Assembly (NCBI GenBank): GCA_905235905.1
Contig: CAJONO010000089.1
Coordinates: 1-63,772, forward strand
Length of the DNA stretch: 63,772 bases
Source of the DNA: an uncultured Prevotella sp.
GTDB lineage: Bacteria > Bacteroidota > Bacteroidia > Bacteroidales > Bacteroidaceae
Direction: 5' to 3'
The stretch's first letter is position 1. Every line of letters starts with the position of its first letter. The notes below the pieces were generated by a model. It had not been told where the DNA came from. It did no database searches and saw only the letters and a list, made by a program, of their open reading frames with translations. Below, piece after piece: positions 8,988-17,856 of this stretch. The position numbers were made by a program, and so were the translations under genes.

Positions 8988-9278
8988 CTAACGGTGCTTT
9001 TTTCTCTTGGGAGTGAGGAAACTGAGCACACCGCTATAGCTCTTCATAAGCTTCCTGACCAGCAAGAAGGCATCGATGGCCGTGATCGTATTGGTAACCA
9101 GCGATGCGATATACTCGCCTTTCGACGAGTCGTCACGCCGATGGAACAGCTCGTCCCACAGCTCGGCTATTCTGTCGCCCTCCCTGTCAATGTCATTGCT
9201 TAGTTGCTCCTTGCGAAGGCGAATTTCCTCAAGCGTATTATAGACTACCGGAGAGGCGTTATTCTCTGTTGGCACCAT
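8988..9278 (-). CDS. Small conserved hypothetical protein
   Basis: A 96-residue protein with a charged, probably coiled-coil N-terminal half (LRKEQLSNDIDREGDRIAEL) and a more hydrophobic C-terminal half ending in the basic tail TPKRKKHR. I recognise no family. It lies between the holin-III-like gene and the TPR gene and almost touches the latter, so it is very likely translated as part of the operon. A peripheral membrane role would fit its neighbours but is a guess. Confidence 0.65.
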   Translation of the reverse strand: MVPTENNASPVVYNTLEEIRLRKEQLSNDIDREGDRIAELWDELFHRRDDSSKGEYIASLVTNTITAIDAFLLVRKLMKSYSGVLSFLTPKRKKHR

Positions 9279-9344
9279 TTGTGTTTACGATTTGACTATT
9301 TTACGATTTGACTATTTTCTATTTTACTATGGTACTATAGGTTG

Positions 9345-9692
9345 TCAACTCATGAACAAGCTGGCCAGGAACCTTACGAGCGGACGCTCAATGATGGGCT
9401 TGCGCAAATAGACGACAAGCATCAGTACCAAGACATTGACGGCCGACACAATAAAGAACGCCGTGGCCAAGCCAGTGAAGCGGGACAACCAATAGGCCAC
9501 TCCTATCCAGAAGAAAAGCAGCACACCAATAATAATCAAAAAGAAAACAATAGCCAAGGCGGTGGCCGTCAGCAGGCGCACCACCTTGTCTATCACGTCG
9601 AGCTTCAAGTATTCACTATGAAGCCCGACATAGCGCTTCAGCACTTCAATGAGCTGTGCTATGCTCTCAACATTCTTGTCGCTCGATAGCAT
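9345..9692 (-). CDS. Phage_holin_3_6 (DUF1469)-like membrane protein
   Basis: A 115-residue protein with an N-terminal amphipathic helix (about 1-35) and two transmembrane helices (about 40-65 and 72-95) typical of the Phage_holin_3_6/DUF1469 group. Despite the name, chromosomal members next to YtxH genes are usually stress- or envelope-associated and not part of a phage; nothing phage-like surrounds it. It begins 3 bp after the YtxH stop codon. A 17-bp duplicated A/T-rich sequence lies in the 66-bp gap to the next gene. Confidence 0.8.
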   Translation of the reverse strand: MLSSDKNVESIAQLIEVLKRYVGLHSEYLKLDVIDKVVRLLTATALAIVFFLIIIGVLLFFWIGVAYWLSRFTGLATAFFIVSAVNVLVLMLVVYLRKPIIERPLVRFLASLFMS

Positions 9693-9695
9693 GTC

Positions 9696-9908
9696 CTACT
9701 CTTCGGTCACGTCCTGAATGTCATCAACCAAGTCGCCCACTTCCTTACGGTTCAGCTTGATGTTATGCTTCTTAAGGAAGTCCTCGACAGTATCAGTAAT
9801 CTTTGCACGAGTGTCACGCCCCGTCTCAGGGGCAACGAGCAGACCAATTGCGGCGCCTGCAATGGCTCCACCAAGAAAAGCGCCAATATAACCTAAACTT
9901 CTCATCAT
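9696..9908 (-). CDS. YtxH domain-containing protein
   Basis: About 70 residues. The start at the double Met (MMRSLGYIGAFLGG) is chosen because it fits the promoter and the family. A single glycine-rich transmembrane helix with the YtxH signature GLLVAPETGRDTR is followed by a charged helical tail. YtxH proteins are small envelope or general-stress proteins. It is the first gene of the long minus-strand run and is likely co-expressed at least with the holin-like gene. Confidence 0.85.
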   Translation of the reverse strand: MMRSLGYIGAFLGGAIAGAAIGLLVAPETGRDTRAKITDTVEDFLKKHNIKLNRKEVGDLVDDIQDVTEE

Positions 9909-9953
9909 GTAATAAATTTTATTAGTGAAACAAATTAGTTGGGTTTTCGATAG

Positions 9954-9986
9954 CAAATGTACTAAAAAAACCGAATATAGGGCAAA
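9954..9986 (-). promoter_or_regulatory. Promoter of the YtxH operon
   Basis: On the minus strand, TACATTTG (9954-9961) and TTTG (9983-9986) are 21 bp apart, a near-consensus Bacteroidota promoter. No comparable promoter was noticed before the other eight minus-strand genes, which supports a long transcript. Confidence 0.65.
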
Positions 9987-10118
9987 AAATGCCGTCATTT
10001 TTTGTTAAAAAGCCTATATTTTCTCAAATTAACAAAGTTTATGCGCCATTTATGTGCTTTTTTGCGTGATATTTTGTAATTTCGCACACAAATTTAATCA
10101 TTAACGATAAAAGCAGAT

Positions 10119-10616
10119 ATGAAAAAGTACATGGTAGTTTGCGCAGGCTTGTGCCTCGCAATGTCGCTTACAGGCTGTAAGTCGAAAGATAGTGCATACA
10201 AACAGGCATACGAAAAGGCCAAGGCTGCCGAGGCAGCCCAGAACGGTGCCATTGAGAACGCCCAAACGACCGAGACCCCGGTTGTGACACCAGTGAAGAC
10301 TGTGACCTACGACAATGCACGTGTGGTAAGCGTCGACAAAGAGAACGTCAAAGAAGAGCGAGTATCACTCGTCAACGGCACGGGTCTGCATGCCTACAGC
10401 GTCGTCGTCGGTGCCTTCCAGCTCATCACCCATGCCGAGAACCTTCAGCAGCGACTGAAGAACGCCGGCTATAGCGCACAGATTGTGAAGAACGAGGAGC
10501 GTAACATGTATCGTGTCGTCGCTTCTACCTTCGACGACAAGGCTGCTGCCGTGCAGAGCCGCGACCAGCTGCGCTCTTCCTATCCCGACGCTTGGCTTCT
10601 CTACAGCACAAAATAA
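10119..10616 (+). CDS. SPOR domain lipoprotein
   Basis: A 165-residue protein with a lipoprotein signal peptide (lipobox LTGC, Cys19) and an Ala/Glu-rich linker. A C-terminal SPOR domain spans about 88-162 (YSVVVGAFQLITHAENL ... AQIVKNEERNMYRVVA). SPOR domains bind denuded septal peptidoglycan, so a role at the division site or cell wall is likely. The stop codon is 7 bp before the ruvX start, indicating translational coupling. Confidence 0.88.
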   Translation: MKKYMVVCAGLCLAMSLTGCKSKDSAYKQAYEKAKAAEAAQNGAIENAQTTETPVVTPVKTVTYDNARVVSVDKENVKEERVSLVNGTGLHAYSVVVGAFQLITHAENLQQRLKNAGYSAQIVKNEERNMYRVVASTFDDKAAAVQSRDQLRSSYPDAWLLYSTK

Positions 10617-10623
10617 GATTCTA

Positions 10624-11040
10624 TTGGCCAGAATACTCTCTATCGACTACGGTCGGAAACGCACAGGACTGGCAGTCACTGATTCGCTACAGCTCATTGC
10701 TGGCGGATTAGCGACTGTCTCTACTTCTGAACTCTTCTCGTGGCTACAGGAATATGTGGGCAGGGAGCAGGTGGAGCGCATTGTCATTGGCGAGCCACGC
10801 CAGCCTAACGGCGAGCCCAGTGAGAACATGGTCCGGGTGCAGCAGTTCGTGAACCGATGGCGTAAGGCCATGCCCCAGATTCCCATTGAATACTACGACG
10901 AGCGGTTTACCTCGGTACTGGCCCATCAGGCAATGCTCGACGGGGGACTGAAGAAGAAGGCCCGCCAAAACAAGGCACTCGTCGACGAGATTAGCGCCAC
11001 CATCATTCTGGAAGACTATATGCGTTCACGCCGTCTGTAA
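10624..11040 (+). CDS. ruvX: Putative pre-16S rRNA nuclease / Holliday junction resolvase-like YqgF
   Basis: A 138-residue RNase H-fold protein. The start is a TTG codon, chosen because it gives the family N-terminus MARILSIDYGRKRTGLAVTD with the metal-binding Asp; longer upstream reading would run into the SPOR gene in another frame. VIGEPRQPNGEPSE (about 57-70) and YYDERFTS (about 93) with conserved acidic residues follow, and VDEISATIILEDY is near the end. Members process the 5' end of 16S rRNA. It lies between the SPOR lipoprotein gene and def. Confidence 0.9.
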   Translation: MARILSIDYGRKRTGLAVTDSLQLIAGGLATVSTSELFSWLQEYVGREQVERIVIGEPRQPNGEPSENMVRVQQFVNRWRKAMPQIPIEYYDERFTSVLAHQAMLDGGLKKKARQNKALVDEISATIILEDYMRSRRL

Positions 11041-11067
11041 GCCAACGAGACCCCAAAAACAACGATC

Positions 11068-11628
11068 ATGATATTACCTATTTATATATATGGCCAGCCC
11101 GTGCTCAGAAAAGTGGCCGAAGACATTCCTACCGACTATCCCGACTTGCAGCAGCTCATTGGCGACATGCAAGAAACGCTGGCAGCCTCAGAGGGAATAG
11201 GACTGGCAGCGCCCCAGATAGGCAAAGCCATCCGCGTGGTGATTATCGACCTCGACCCATTGAGCGACGACATGCCCGAATACAAGGATTTTCGTCACAC
11301 CTACATCAACCCCCACATTGTGGAATACGACGACACGAAGACCGACAGCTCGGAGGAAGGCTGCCTCTCACTGCCCGCCATCCACGAGAAAGTGATACGC
11401 CCCACCCGCATCCGGGTGCAGTGGCTCGATGAAAAGATGCAGGCTCACGACGAATGGATAGAGGGCTACTTAGCCCGGGTGATGCAGCACGAGTTCGACC
11501 ATCTCGACGGGAAGATGTTCATTGACCGCGTGTCGCCCCTGCGCCGACAGCTTATCAAGAGCAAGCTGAAGTCACTCACGCAGGGCCGCTACAGCTGTAG
11601 CTACAAGACTAGGCCCGTGAGGCACTGA
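11068..11628 (+). CDS. def: Peptide deformylase
   Basis: A 186-residue protein that removes the N-formyl group from nascent proteins. All three motifs are present: GIGLAAPQIG near 43-52, EEGCLSLP near 98-105 with the metal-binding Cys, and QHEFDHLDG near 141-149 with the metal-binding histidines and catalytic Glu. The length is normal. It is the last gene of the SPOR-ruvX-def run and converges on the CotH-family gene with only 9 bp between the stops. Confidence 0.97.
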   Translation: MILPIYIYGQPVLRKVAEDIPTDYPDLQQLIGDMQETLAASEGIGLAAPQIGKAIRVVIIDLDPLSDDMPEYKDFRHTYINPHIVEYDDTKTDSSEEGCLSLPAIHEKVIRPTRIRVQWLDEKMQAHDEWIEGYLARVMQHEFDHLDGKMFIDRVSPLRRQLIKSKLKSLTQGRYSCSYKTRPVRH

Positions 11629-11637
11629 CACACAAAG

Positions 11638-13671
11638 CTACTTGCGGAATTTCGCCGAGCGGGTGTGCCCACCCACATTCCATGTAACGACATAGACGCC
11701 GGTAGCCATTTTCCCCATAGAGAACGACTCATTGGCACGGAACGCCCCTACCCGACGGCCGTTCAGTGCATAGACATGGGCCATGAACGTCAAGGCTTGG
11801 GGCGTATCGCTTCCGAAGTGGAGCAACTGTGCCTGTGGGTTATAGGCCAATGCGTAGTTCTCAGGTTCGTCAACGCGCTCTATGGCAGTAATGTCCACGG
11901 GTAACGGGCCGTTGGCAACCAAATACCAAAGACGGTTCTGGCTCTCGCTGTTTCGCGAGTCGCTCGTGTAGCTCAGAATGGCAGTATTGTCCTCAGCGCT
12001 GCCACCCGACAGGTTGGCCACATGCTGCGAGAACACGTTTTCCAAGTTGTAGTAGCCAGCCGTTCCCTGCGGAACGATGTTCCAAAGTTGCCGGCTGTCG
12101 CTCTCGTCGGGTGTGACGGTGTTCAGCTGCGTTCCTACGTTTGTCGTCGGGCCTATCTCCCCCATTGTGGGGTCGTTCAAAACCAGCTCTGTGCTGCGGT
12201 TCACAATCTGGAAATAATCGCCCACCGCCTTCAGATACCAATCCTGGCTCTCACTCTCCCTGTCGTTGGTCTGTTGCACGGCCAGATTGTCGGCCACACC
12301 GATTGCCTTCATGGTCTTTGCGTTCACCATGTGGTAATAACAGTCTGCTGGCTTGAAGGGTGGTGTCGGCTCAATGGGCTTACGCTCAGCGAACGCCTGT
12401 TCGAGATAGGCACAATGCTCAGTGACAAAAGTTCTCAGGTCGCTCACATATTGGTCATAGGAAGAGTAGAGCACCATTTCGTGATACATCTTCCGGCTGA
12501 TGCCCCACTTCTCGTAGTTCAGCTCCTGCGACTGTCCGAGCAGCGCCGACAGGCTGTCAATCTTCGACTGCATATAGTCCACAAGCCCTTTGTCGAGCAA
12601 CTGCCTGTAGCGCGAATACACCGTTTTCTGGAACCAAGGGTCGTCCCACATGCGGTTCACCCACTTCTTCGAGCCGCTGTAGGCAATGTCGGCCATCATC
12701 GCATTGACCGAGCTGCTCAGCCCCTGTTCCGACCACACCCGCTGGTCGTTGTTGTAGGCTATGTCGTAGTCCCACAGCGGCCCCCAGAACAGCCTGTCAT
12801 CGCCCTGCTCCTTATAGAAATAGGTGCTGAAAAAGCCGTCGATGTTTGCGCTTATTTCGGTGCAGAGATACCAGTCTATGAGCGAGACGGTGTCGACGTA
12901 AGCCCTATAGCCCGTCTGGGGGTCGCCGAAGTCGGCCGAGGCCAGTGCCGTCTCAAACTTCTTGACATGCTCCTTGATATAGCGGCTCTGCTGGGTGTTG
13001 ATCTCCTCATCGTCGGGATAGTGTATGCGGATAGGAGCCTGGTAGCGCGAGGTGACGAAGTAGTTGCCATCCTTGAAGCCGTCGACTTCGAGCAGGTAGC
13101 CTCCACTTATATCGGTCGAGTCGTTGACGGGATAGTCCTGCTCCGTAATATTCACCCGATGCGGACGCACATCGACCTGGTCGCTAATCTGATAGGTGCC
13201 TTGATACTGATCGTTGAGCACCAAGTCGACAAACTTGGCAGCGGGATTGAATGCCAGCGAGGTGAACTCGCCCAGACAGGACGTCAGCGCATTGCGAATC
13301 ATGGTCTTGTCGCCGGCATTGGCCAGCAGCGTCCATTTCTTACACTTGGCAAAGCCCTTGCCCAGAAACTTCTCCTTGTTCAGGAACTTAATCTTGTAGG
13401 GCTTTTTCGACAGGCCCCACGTAGAGTTGCCACGCCCACGGATAGAGACCGAGTCGTAGGAAGTCACATAGCCCGACTCGTCGACGTAGTGCAGCCGGCA
13501 ATACTTGTAGACCTCCTTGCTGCTGATGGTCTTCCCGTCGAACGTCTCTATATAGACAGTGGGCAGGTCGGTCTTTTTCACATACTGTGCAAGAGCCGGA
13601 AGCAGGCTTAGCGTCAGCAGCGCCACAAGGCACAAGGTCTTTTTCTTCAATTCACTTTTCATTCCCTCCAT
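11638..13671 (-). CDS. Secreted CotH-family protein with ricin-like domain and T9SS C-terminal signal
   Basis: A 677-residue protein. After a signal peptide (about 1-28), a CotH kinase-like region (about 35-400) contains SIRGRGNSTWGLSKKPYKIKF and LLANAGDKTMIRNALT, and GPLWDYDIAYNN near 297. A beta-trefoil, ricin-B-like stretch follows (about 430-585), with repeated QxW-type elements such as ESQDWYL and RQLWNIV. The last 70 residues (YALNGRR ... MATGVYVVTW) form a type IX secretion C-terminal domain. CotH proteins include atypical protein kinases. It starts 32 bp after the S9 peptidase stop, so the two are probably co-transcribed. Confidence 0.82.
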   Translation of the reverse strand: MEGMKSELKKKTLCLVALLTLSLLPALAQYVKKTDLPTVYIETFDGKTISSKEVYKYCRLHYVDESGYVTSYDSVSIRGRGNSTWGLSKKPYKIKFLNKEKFLGKGFAKCKKWTLLANAGDKTMIRNALTSCLGEFTSLAFNPAAKFVDLVLNDQYQGTYQISDQVDVRPHRVNITEQDYPVNDSTDISGGYLLEVDGFKDGNYFVTSRYQAPIRIHYPDDEEINTQQSRYIKEHVKKFETALASADFGDPQTGYRAYVDTVSLIDWYLCTEISANIDGFFSTYFYKEQGDDRLFWGPLWDYDIAYNNDQRVWSEQGLSSSVNAMMADIAYSGSKKWVNRMWDDPWFQKTVYSRYRQLLDKGLVDYMQSKIDSLSALLGQSQELNYEKWGISRKMYHEMVLYSSYDQYVSDLRTFVTEHCAYLEQAFAERKPIEPTPPFKPADCYYHMVNAKTMKAIGVADNLAVQQTNDRESESQDWYLKAVGDYFQIVNRSTELVLNDPTMGEIGPTTNVGTQLNTVTPDESDSRQLWNIVPQGTAGYYNLENVFSQHVANLSGGSAEDNTAILSYTSDSRNSESQNRLWYLVANGPLPVDITAIERVDEPENYALAYNPQAQLLHFGSDTPQALTFMAHVYALNGRRVGAFRANESFSMGKMATGVYVVTWNVGGHTRSAKFRK

Positions 13672-13703
13672 TTCTCATTCTCTCCATTTCTCATTCTCTG
13701 TCA

Positions 13704-16157
13704 TCACAGCTTTTTCTTCGGATAGAGGGCATCCCACCACGACGGGTCGTCCTTCAGCCAGCGCTGGAACCAAGCCATCTGCGTGGCTAACCACTTCTCG
13801 CGCTTGCCGTAGTCGGTAATGTGGTGGTTCTGGTCCTTCACCTCGACCAGTGCTACCTCGCGCCCTAAGAGCTTCAGGGCGGTGAACATCTGCAGGCTCT
13901 CTATCAGCGGCACGTTCGTGTCGGCAGTGCCGTGCAGCAGTAGGAGCGGCGTGTGTATCTTGTCGGCATTGAACAGCGGCGACTGGTCGACGTAGAGTTG
14001 GCGGTGGCTCCAGGGATAGCTGTTGGCCATCGACACCTCGCTGTAGTTATAGCCCCAGTAGCCCTCGCCCCAGTAGCTGGTGTGGTTGGCGATGCCGGCA
14101 TGCGACACGGCCGCGGCGAAGATGTCGGTCTGCGTCTGCAAGTACTGCGTCATAAAGCCGCCATACGAGGCGCCCATACAACCTATCTTCTCCTTGTCGA
14201 TGAACGGATGCTCCTCGCAAATCTTCTTCGTACCCTCGATAATGTCCTCGGCAGGCCCACGACCGGCAGTGTTCACATGGCGCGAAGCCCACTCCTGGCC
14301 GAAGCCCGTGGCTCCCGATGGCTGCAGGATATAGGCCACATAGCCCAACGAGTTCCACATCTGCGGGGCGTAGGGCGACTCGAAGTAGCGGCTCACGGGC
14401 GAGCAGCCGCCATAGTAATAGACTATCATGGGATATTTCTTCGAGGCATCGAAGTCCTTGGGCAGATAGAGGCGCCCATAGACGGTGTCGCCCTTCGAGT
14501 TCTTGAAGTTCCAGTCCTGGCAGGTGCCCAGCTCGGCATCGCCAAGGGCAGTCTTTCCGTCGAAGAAGCAGGTGTTCTTCTTCATGTCGGTCACCCATGC
14601 CGAGGCGGGAGCCATCGTCTCGTAGGCAAGATAGCCCATGACCGTTGCGCGGCGGGCCATGCCGAACCGATAGGCATAGTCGCCGTTCGTGGCGAGCCGC
14701 TCGGTCTTGCCCGTACGGGGATTGAGCCGGTAGAGCCGCACATAGTCGCGGTCTTCGGCCGAGAAATAAATCTGACCGTCGGCCCACGACCAGTCATAGT
14801 TCGTGACCGAGGGGTCGAAGTCCTTCGTCAGCGGCGTTACCTTCTTCGTAGCTATGTCGTAGAGAAACAGCTCGTTCTCCGTCATGCTCGGGGTGATGCT
14901 GGCAGGCAGCTGACAGCCTATACGGTCGAATGCCTCCGGGTTTCCCTTGAAGAGCACCTGACTGCCGTCGGGCGAGAAGCTGCATCCGCCCAAGAAACCC
15001 TCACACCGTAGCAGCGTGTCGGTCTTCAGCGTGTGGGCATCCATCACGTAGACATCCATCACCTCGGTGGGCCGCCTTGCCAAGCGTGAATAGTTCGAGC
15101 CGATGAGCAGATGGCTGCCGTTCTGAGCAATGTCGGCTACCCACTCACCCTTGCTGCCAAAGGTGATGCGCTGGCACAGCCCCGTGGCCACGTCGTAGCG
15201 CATCAGGTAGCTGCGGTTGCGCCAGCCGGGCTGACGGTCGTCCATCTCTACCACCTCAAACACGTCGGCATCCTCCTTCGGTCCTTCCTCCTCGGCAGTC
15301 ACTATGATATAGTCTTCGGTAGGGCTCACGGTATAGCTGCCCTTGGGCAGACCGTTAGCCAGCAACCTGCGGTCGCCACTCTTCGGGCTTACCGTGTAGA
15401 GCATGCGGCGGTCGCCCTCCCACACCTCTTCTATATACGCGCACGTGCGAGGCATCCACTGCACGTTCTGTGCCGGCTTGCCTACGAGCCGCTGCGTCTT
15501 CACCTCGCGCAGCTCATACTCCCAACGGCTCTTGCCGCCGCGCTCCGTCGTCTGGCAGGCCACGCAGGCGTATGTTCCGTCGGCCGAGAGCGATATGCCA
15601 CGCACACGCTTGCCGTCGGTCAGGTCGTGCACCATATAGGGATGGCGGACGTCGGTAGTGGTCGTCACGTGGGTGGATGCCTCGATGGTCACGCGAATGG
15701 AGTCAGTGTCGTTTGGTTCGGCCAGGAAGCTGATGGCCACGGTGTGATGCTCCGGCGCTAACTTCTGCTCGCCAGAGGCCTCCACGCCGTCCACGTAGAG
15801 CTGGTAGTTCTTGGGGCCCACCACCTTGATGGTTGCCCTAAGGAAGCTGCTGTTGTTCAGATAGAAGGCGAGAGTGCCCACGCTCCGGCTGTCTTTCAGC
15901 GAAGGCAGAAGGAGGCCACTATATTTCGTACCAGGGCGCAGGGCAAACGGGGCCGACAAGTCATGGGGCAGACCCTTCATGAGCGTCTTGTCGTCAAACT
16001 TCTTTCCTTGCACGTCGACCGTGTCGGCAGCGAAAGGCCGCAGAACGGCGTAGGGGCCGGCCAGCACAAACTCGCTGACCGTCGTCGTTTGTTGGGCAAG
16101 CACCGGCATCGCCAGCAGGCAGGCCCCAAAGAATAGTCTCTTCATTGTTCGTAGCAA
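13704..16157 (-). CDS. Secreted prolyl oligopeptidase (S9) family peptidase
   Basis: An 817-residue protein with a signal peptide (MKRLFFGACLLAMPVLAQ; the ATG four codons later is an alternative start). An N-terminal beta-propeller-like region (about 180-520) precedes the alpha/beta hydrolase domain. The nucleophile motif GASYGG lies near 662, the Asp in HGTADTNVP near 744 and the His in DQNHHI near 776, so the Ser-Asp-His triad is complete. Such peptidases trim dipeptides or oligopeptides in the periplasm. It has its own promoter and precedes the CotH-family gene. Confidence 0.92.
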   Translation of the reverse strand: MLRTMKRLFFGACLLAMPVLAQQTTTVSEFVLAGPYAVLRPFAADTVDVQGKKFDDKTLMKGLPHDLSAPFALRPGTKYSGLLLPSLKDSRSVGTLAFYLNNSSFLRATIKVVGPKNYQLYVDGVEASGEQKLAPEHHTVAISFLAEPNDTDSIRVTIEASTHVTTTTDVRHPYMVHDLTDGKRVRGISLSADGTYACVACQTTERGGKSRWEYELREVKTQRLVGKPAQNVQWMPRTCAYIEEVWEGDRRMLYTVSPKSGDRRLLANGLPKGSYTVSPTEDYIIVTAEEEGPKEDADVFEVVEMDDRQPGWRNRSYLMRYDVATGLCQRITFGSKGEWVADIAQNGSHLLIGSNYSRLARRPTEVMDVYVMDAHTLKTDTLLRCEGFLGGCSFSPDGSQVLFKGNPEAFDRIGCQLPASITPSMTENELFLYDIATKKVTPLTKDFDPSVTNYDWSWADGQIYFSAEDRDYVRLYRLNPRTGKTERLATNGDYAYRFGMARRATVMGYLAYETMAPASAWVTDMKKNTCFFDGKTALGDAELGTCQDWNFKNSKGDTVYGRLYLPKDFDASKKYPMIVYYYGGCSPVSRYFESPYAPQMWNSLGYVAYILQPSGATGFGQEWASRHVNTAGRGPAEDIIEGTKKICEEHPFIDKEKIGCMGASYGGFMTQYLQTQTDIFAAAVSHAGIANHTSYWGEGYWGYNYSEVSMANSYPWSHRQLYVDQSPLFNADKIHTPLLLLHGTADTNVPLIESLQMFTALKLLGREVALVEVKDQNHHITDYGKREKWLATQMAWFQRWLKDDPSWWDALYPKKKL

Positions 16158-16173
16158 ATTAGCAATATGGATG

Positions 16174-16181
16174 CAAAGGTA
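16174..16181 (-). promoter_or_regulatory. -7 box of the S9 peptidase promoter
   Basis: TACCTTTG on the minus strand, 16 bp before the ATG. I see no good -33 TTTG at the usual distance. Confidence 0.5.
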
Positions 16182-16766
16182 AATAAAAAAAACGGAACAG
16201 GGAAACGATTTGGGAAGAATTATTATTTTATTTCACACAGATTTCACAGATCTCACAGACGATTGACTGCGTTGAATTGGAGTAGTATCAAGCATTAAAA
16301 CTAATAGTATCAAGCATTAAAACTGACAGTATCAAGCATTCTAAATGTTGAATTTCGCACTTTCCGCAGAATCTTTGGAGTTTCGCGTGATTTCGGGCAA
16401 AAAGACACCCCAAGTATACCTTGCGCATACTTGGACTCGCGGAGTTAGGCATTAACTCTCTCGGAGTTAGGCATTAACTATCATGCGCAGCCATTTATGT
16501 GAGATTTACGGATATTTATGTCTTTTCTTGTCATGCGCAGTCATTTACGTGGGATTTATGTAGATTTATGTTCAAAAGTGTAATTCGTTTGATTCGTGTT
16601 ATTTGTGTTCGTAAAGTTGTTTTGAGAGGAACATAAATCTACCCAATCTTGGCTTACACAAAATCTTTATCCTGCGCAGCCATTTATGTTTGATTTTTTG
16701 TAGATTTATTTTCTTTTCTTCTGAAAGATTCATGGAAGAACTGTCGCTGTTTTCAGAAAAAAGTTG
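16182..16766. repeat. Gene-free region with three repeat families
   Basis: No protein is supported here. Three units of AGTATCAAGCATTAAAACT type start at 16284, 16306 and 16328 (22-bp period). Two copies of the palindrome AGTTAGGCATTAACT start at 16443 and 16465 (22-bp period, 7-bp spacer). A different repeat beginning TGCGCAG(C/T)CATTTA occurs at about 16484, 16534 and 16674; the first two are 50 bp apart. The region separates divergent S9 peptidase and nrnA genes. Confidence 0.8.
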
Positions 16767-16774
16767 TACCTTTG
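16767..16774 (+). promoter_or_regulatory. -7 box just before nrnA
   Basis: TACCTTTG ends 9 bp before the ATG at 16784, implying a 5' leader of only a few nucleotides. The match to -33 is poor. Confidence 0.5.
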
Positions 16775-16783
16775 CACCCGATT

Positions 16784-17812
16784 ATGCTAAACGACCTTAT
16801 ATCATCAGCCCAGCGCGAGCAGCTGCTCGCCCTGATTGGCAGCAGCGAGAGCATCGTCTGCGTGTGCCACCAGAGTCCCGACGGCGATGCCCTCGGTGCT
16901 TGCCTCGGCTGGGCCGAATACTTGCGTCAGGCTCACGGCAAGGAGGCCCAGGTGATTATTCCCGACCAATATCCCGACTACCTGCAATGGCTCCCCAACA
17001 GCGAGAAGCTGATTCGCTACGACAAGCACAAGGAGGGCTGCGACTGGGCACTGGCCCATGCCGACCTGATATTCTGCCTCGACTTCAACACGGCCTCGCG
17101 TGTAGACCAGATGGAGCAGGCGCTCTGCGAGTCGGCCGCGAAGAAGGTGCTCATCGACCACCACCTGGACCCCGACGTGAAGACGGTGCTCACCATCTCG
17201 CGCCCTGAGGCCTCGTCGACGTGCGAGCTAGTGTTCCGATTAGTGTGGCAGTTAGGGGCCTTCGAAGGCCTTTCGAGGAATTTCGCCGTGCCCGTCTACT
17301 GCGGCATGATGACCGACACGGGGGGCTTCACCTACAACAGCTGCCATCCCGACATATTCTTCATCATTTCGCAACTGCTCACCAAGCGCATCAACAAGGA
17401 CAAGATCTACCGCAACGTCTACAATAACTTCTCGGAGAACCGCCTGCGGCTGACGGGCTACGTGATGTACCAGAAGCTGGTGGTCGACGCGAAGCACCAC
17501 GCCAGCTACTTCACGCTGACCCGTGAGGAGATGAAGCGTTTCCACTTTGTCAAGGGCGATGCCGAGGGGTTAGTGAACATGCCTTTGCAGATGAAGGGTC
17601 ACAAGCTGAGCATCTCGCTGCGCGAGGACACGGAGAAGGAGAACCTGGTGTGGGTGTCGCTGCGGTCGGTCGACAAGGTGCCCTGCAACGAGATAGCCAC
17701 GCGCTTCTTCAACGGCGGCGGCCATCTGAATGCTTCGGGAGGCCGTCTTAACTGCTCGATAGAAGAGGCGCAGGAGATTGCCAAGCAAGCCATTGCGACC
17801 ATTGACCATTGA
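16784..17812 (+). CDS. nrnA: DHH/DHHA1 phosphoesterase, NrnA-like nanoRNase/pAp phosphatase
   Basis: About 342 residues. The ATG at 16784 is preferred over an in-frame TTG at 16772 because that TTG is part of the promoter -7 box. CHQSPDGDALG near 29-39 and IDHHLDPD near 124 are the DHH metal-binding motifs. The DHHA1 domain ends with FNGGGHLNASGG near 305, the substrate-binding GGGH motif. The enzyme degrades short oligoribonucleotides and dephosphorylates pAp. The last codons (TIDH) are encoded by a heptad repeat that runs on into the next gene. Confidence 0.88.
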   Translation: MLNDLISSAQREQLLALIGSSESIVCVCHQSPDGDALGACLGWAEYLRQAHGKEAQVIIPDQYPDYLQWLPNSEKLIRYDKHKEGCDWALAHADLIFCLDFNTASRVDQMEQALCESAAKKVLIDHHLDPDVKTVLTISRPEASSTCELVFRLVWQLGAFEGLSRNFAVPVYCGMMTDTGGFTYNSCHPDIFFIISQLLTKRINKDKIYRNVYNNFSENRLRLTGYVMYQKLVVDAKHHASYFTLTREEMKRFHFVKGDAEGLVNMPLQMKGHKLSISLREDTEKENLVWVSLRSVDKVPCNEIATRFFNGGGHLNASGGRLNCSIEEAQEIAKQAIATIDH

Positions 17813-17856
17813 ACATTGAACTATGAATTATGAACTATGAATTATGAATTATAAAT
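17796..17856. repeat. Heptad tract bridging the nrnA stop and the next start codon
   Basis: Successive 7-bp units of ATTGACC, ATTGAAC and TATGAAT/C type cover the nrnA stop codon and several ATG triplets in different frames, including the start codon used at 17844. Confidence 0.8.

Noticed and set aside
9345..9692. Holin-like gene as evidence of a prophage
   Set aside because: The neighbours are ordinary envelope genes, and DUF1469-type proteins beside YtxH are common chromosomal genes.
12022..13611. Long open frame opposite the CotH-family gene
   Set aside because: Antisense shadow of a clearly coding frame; no recognisable domain.
16772..16783. TTG start for nrnA four codons upstream
   Set aside because: The TTG is part of the promoter -7 box and would lie upstream of the predicted transcript start.
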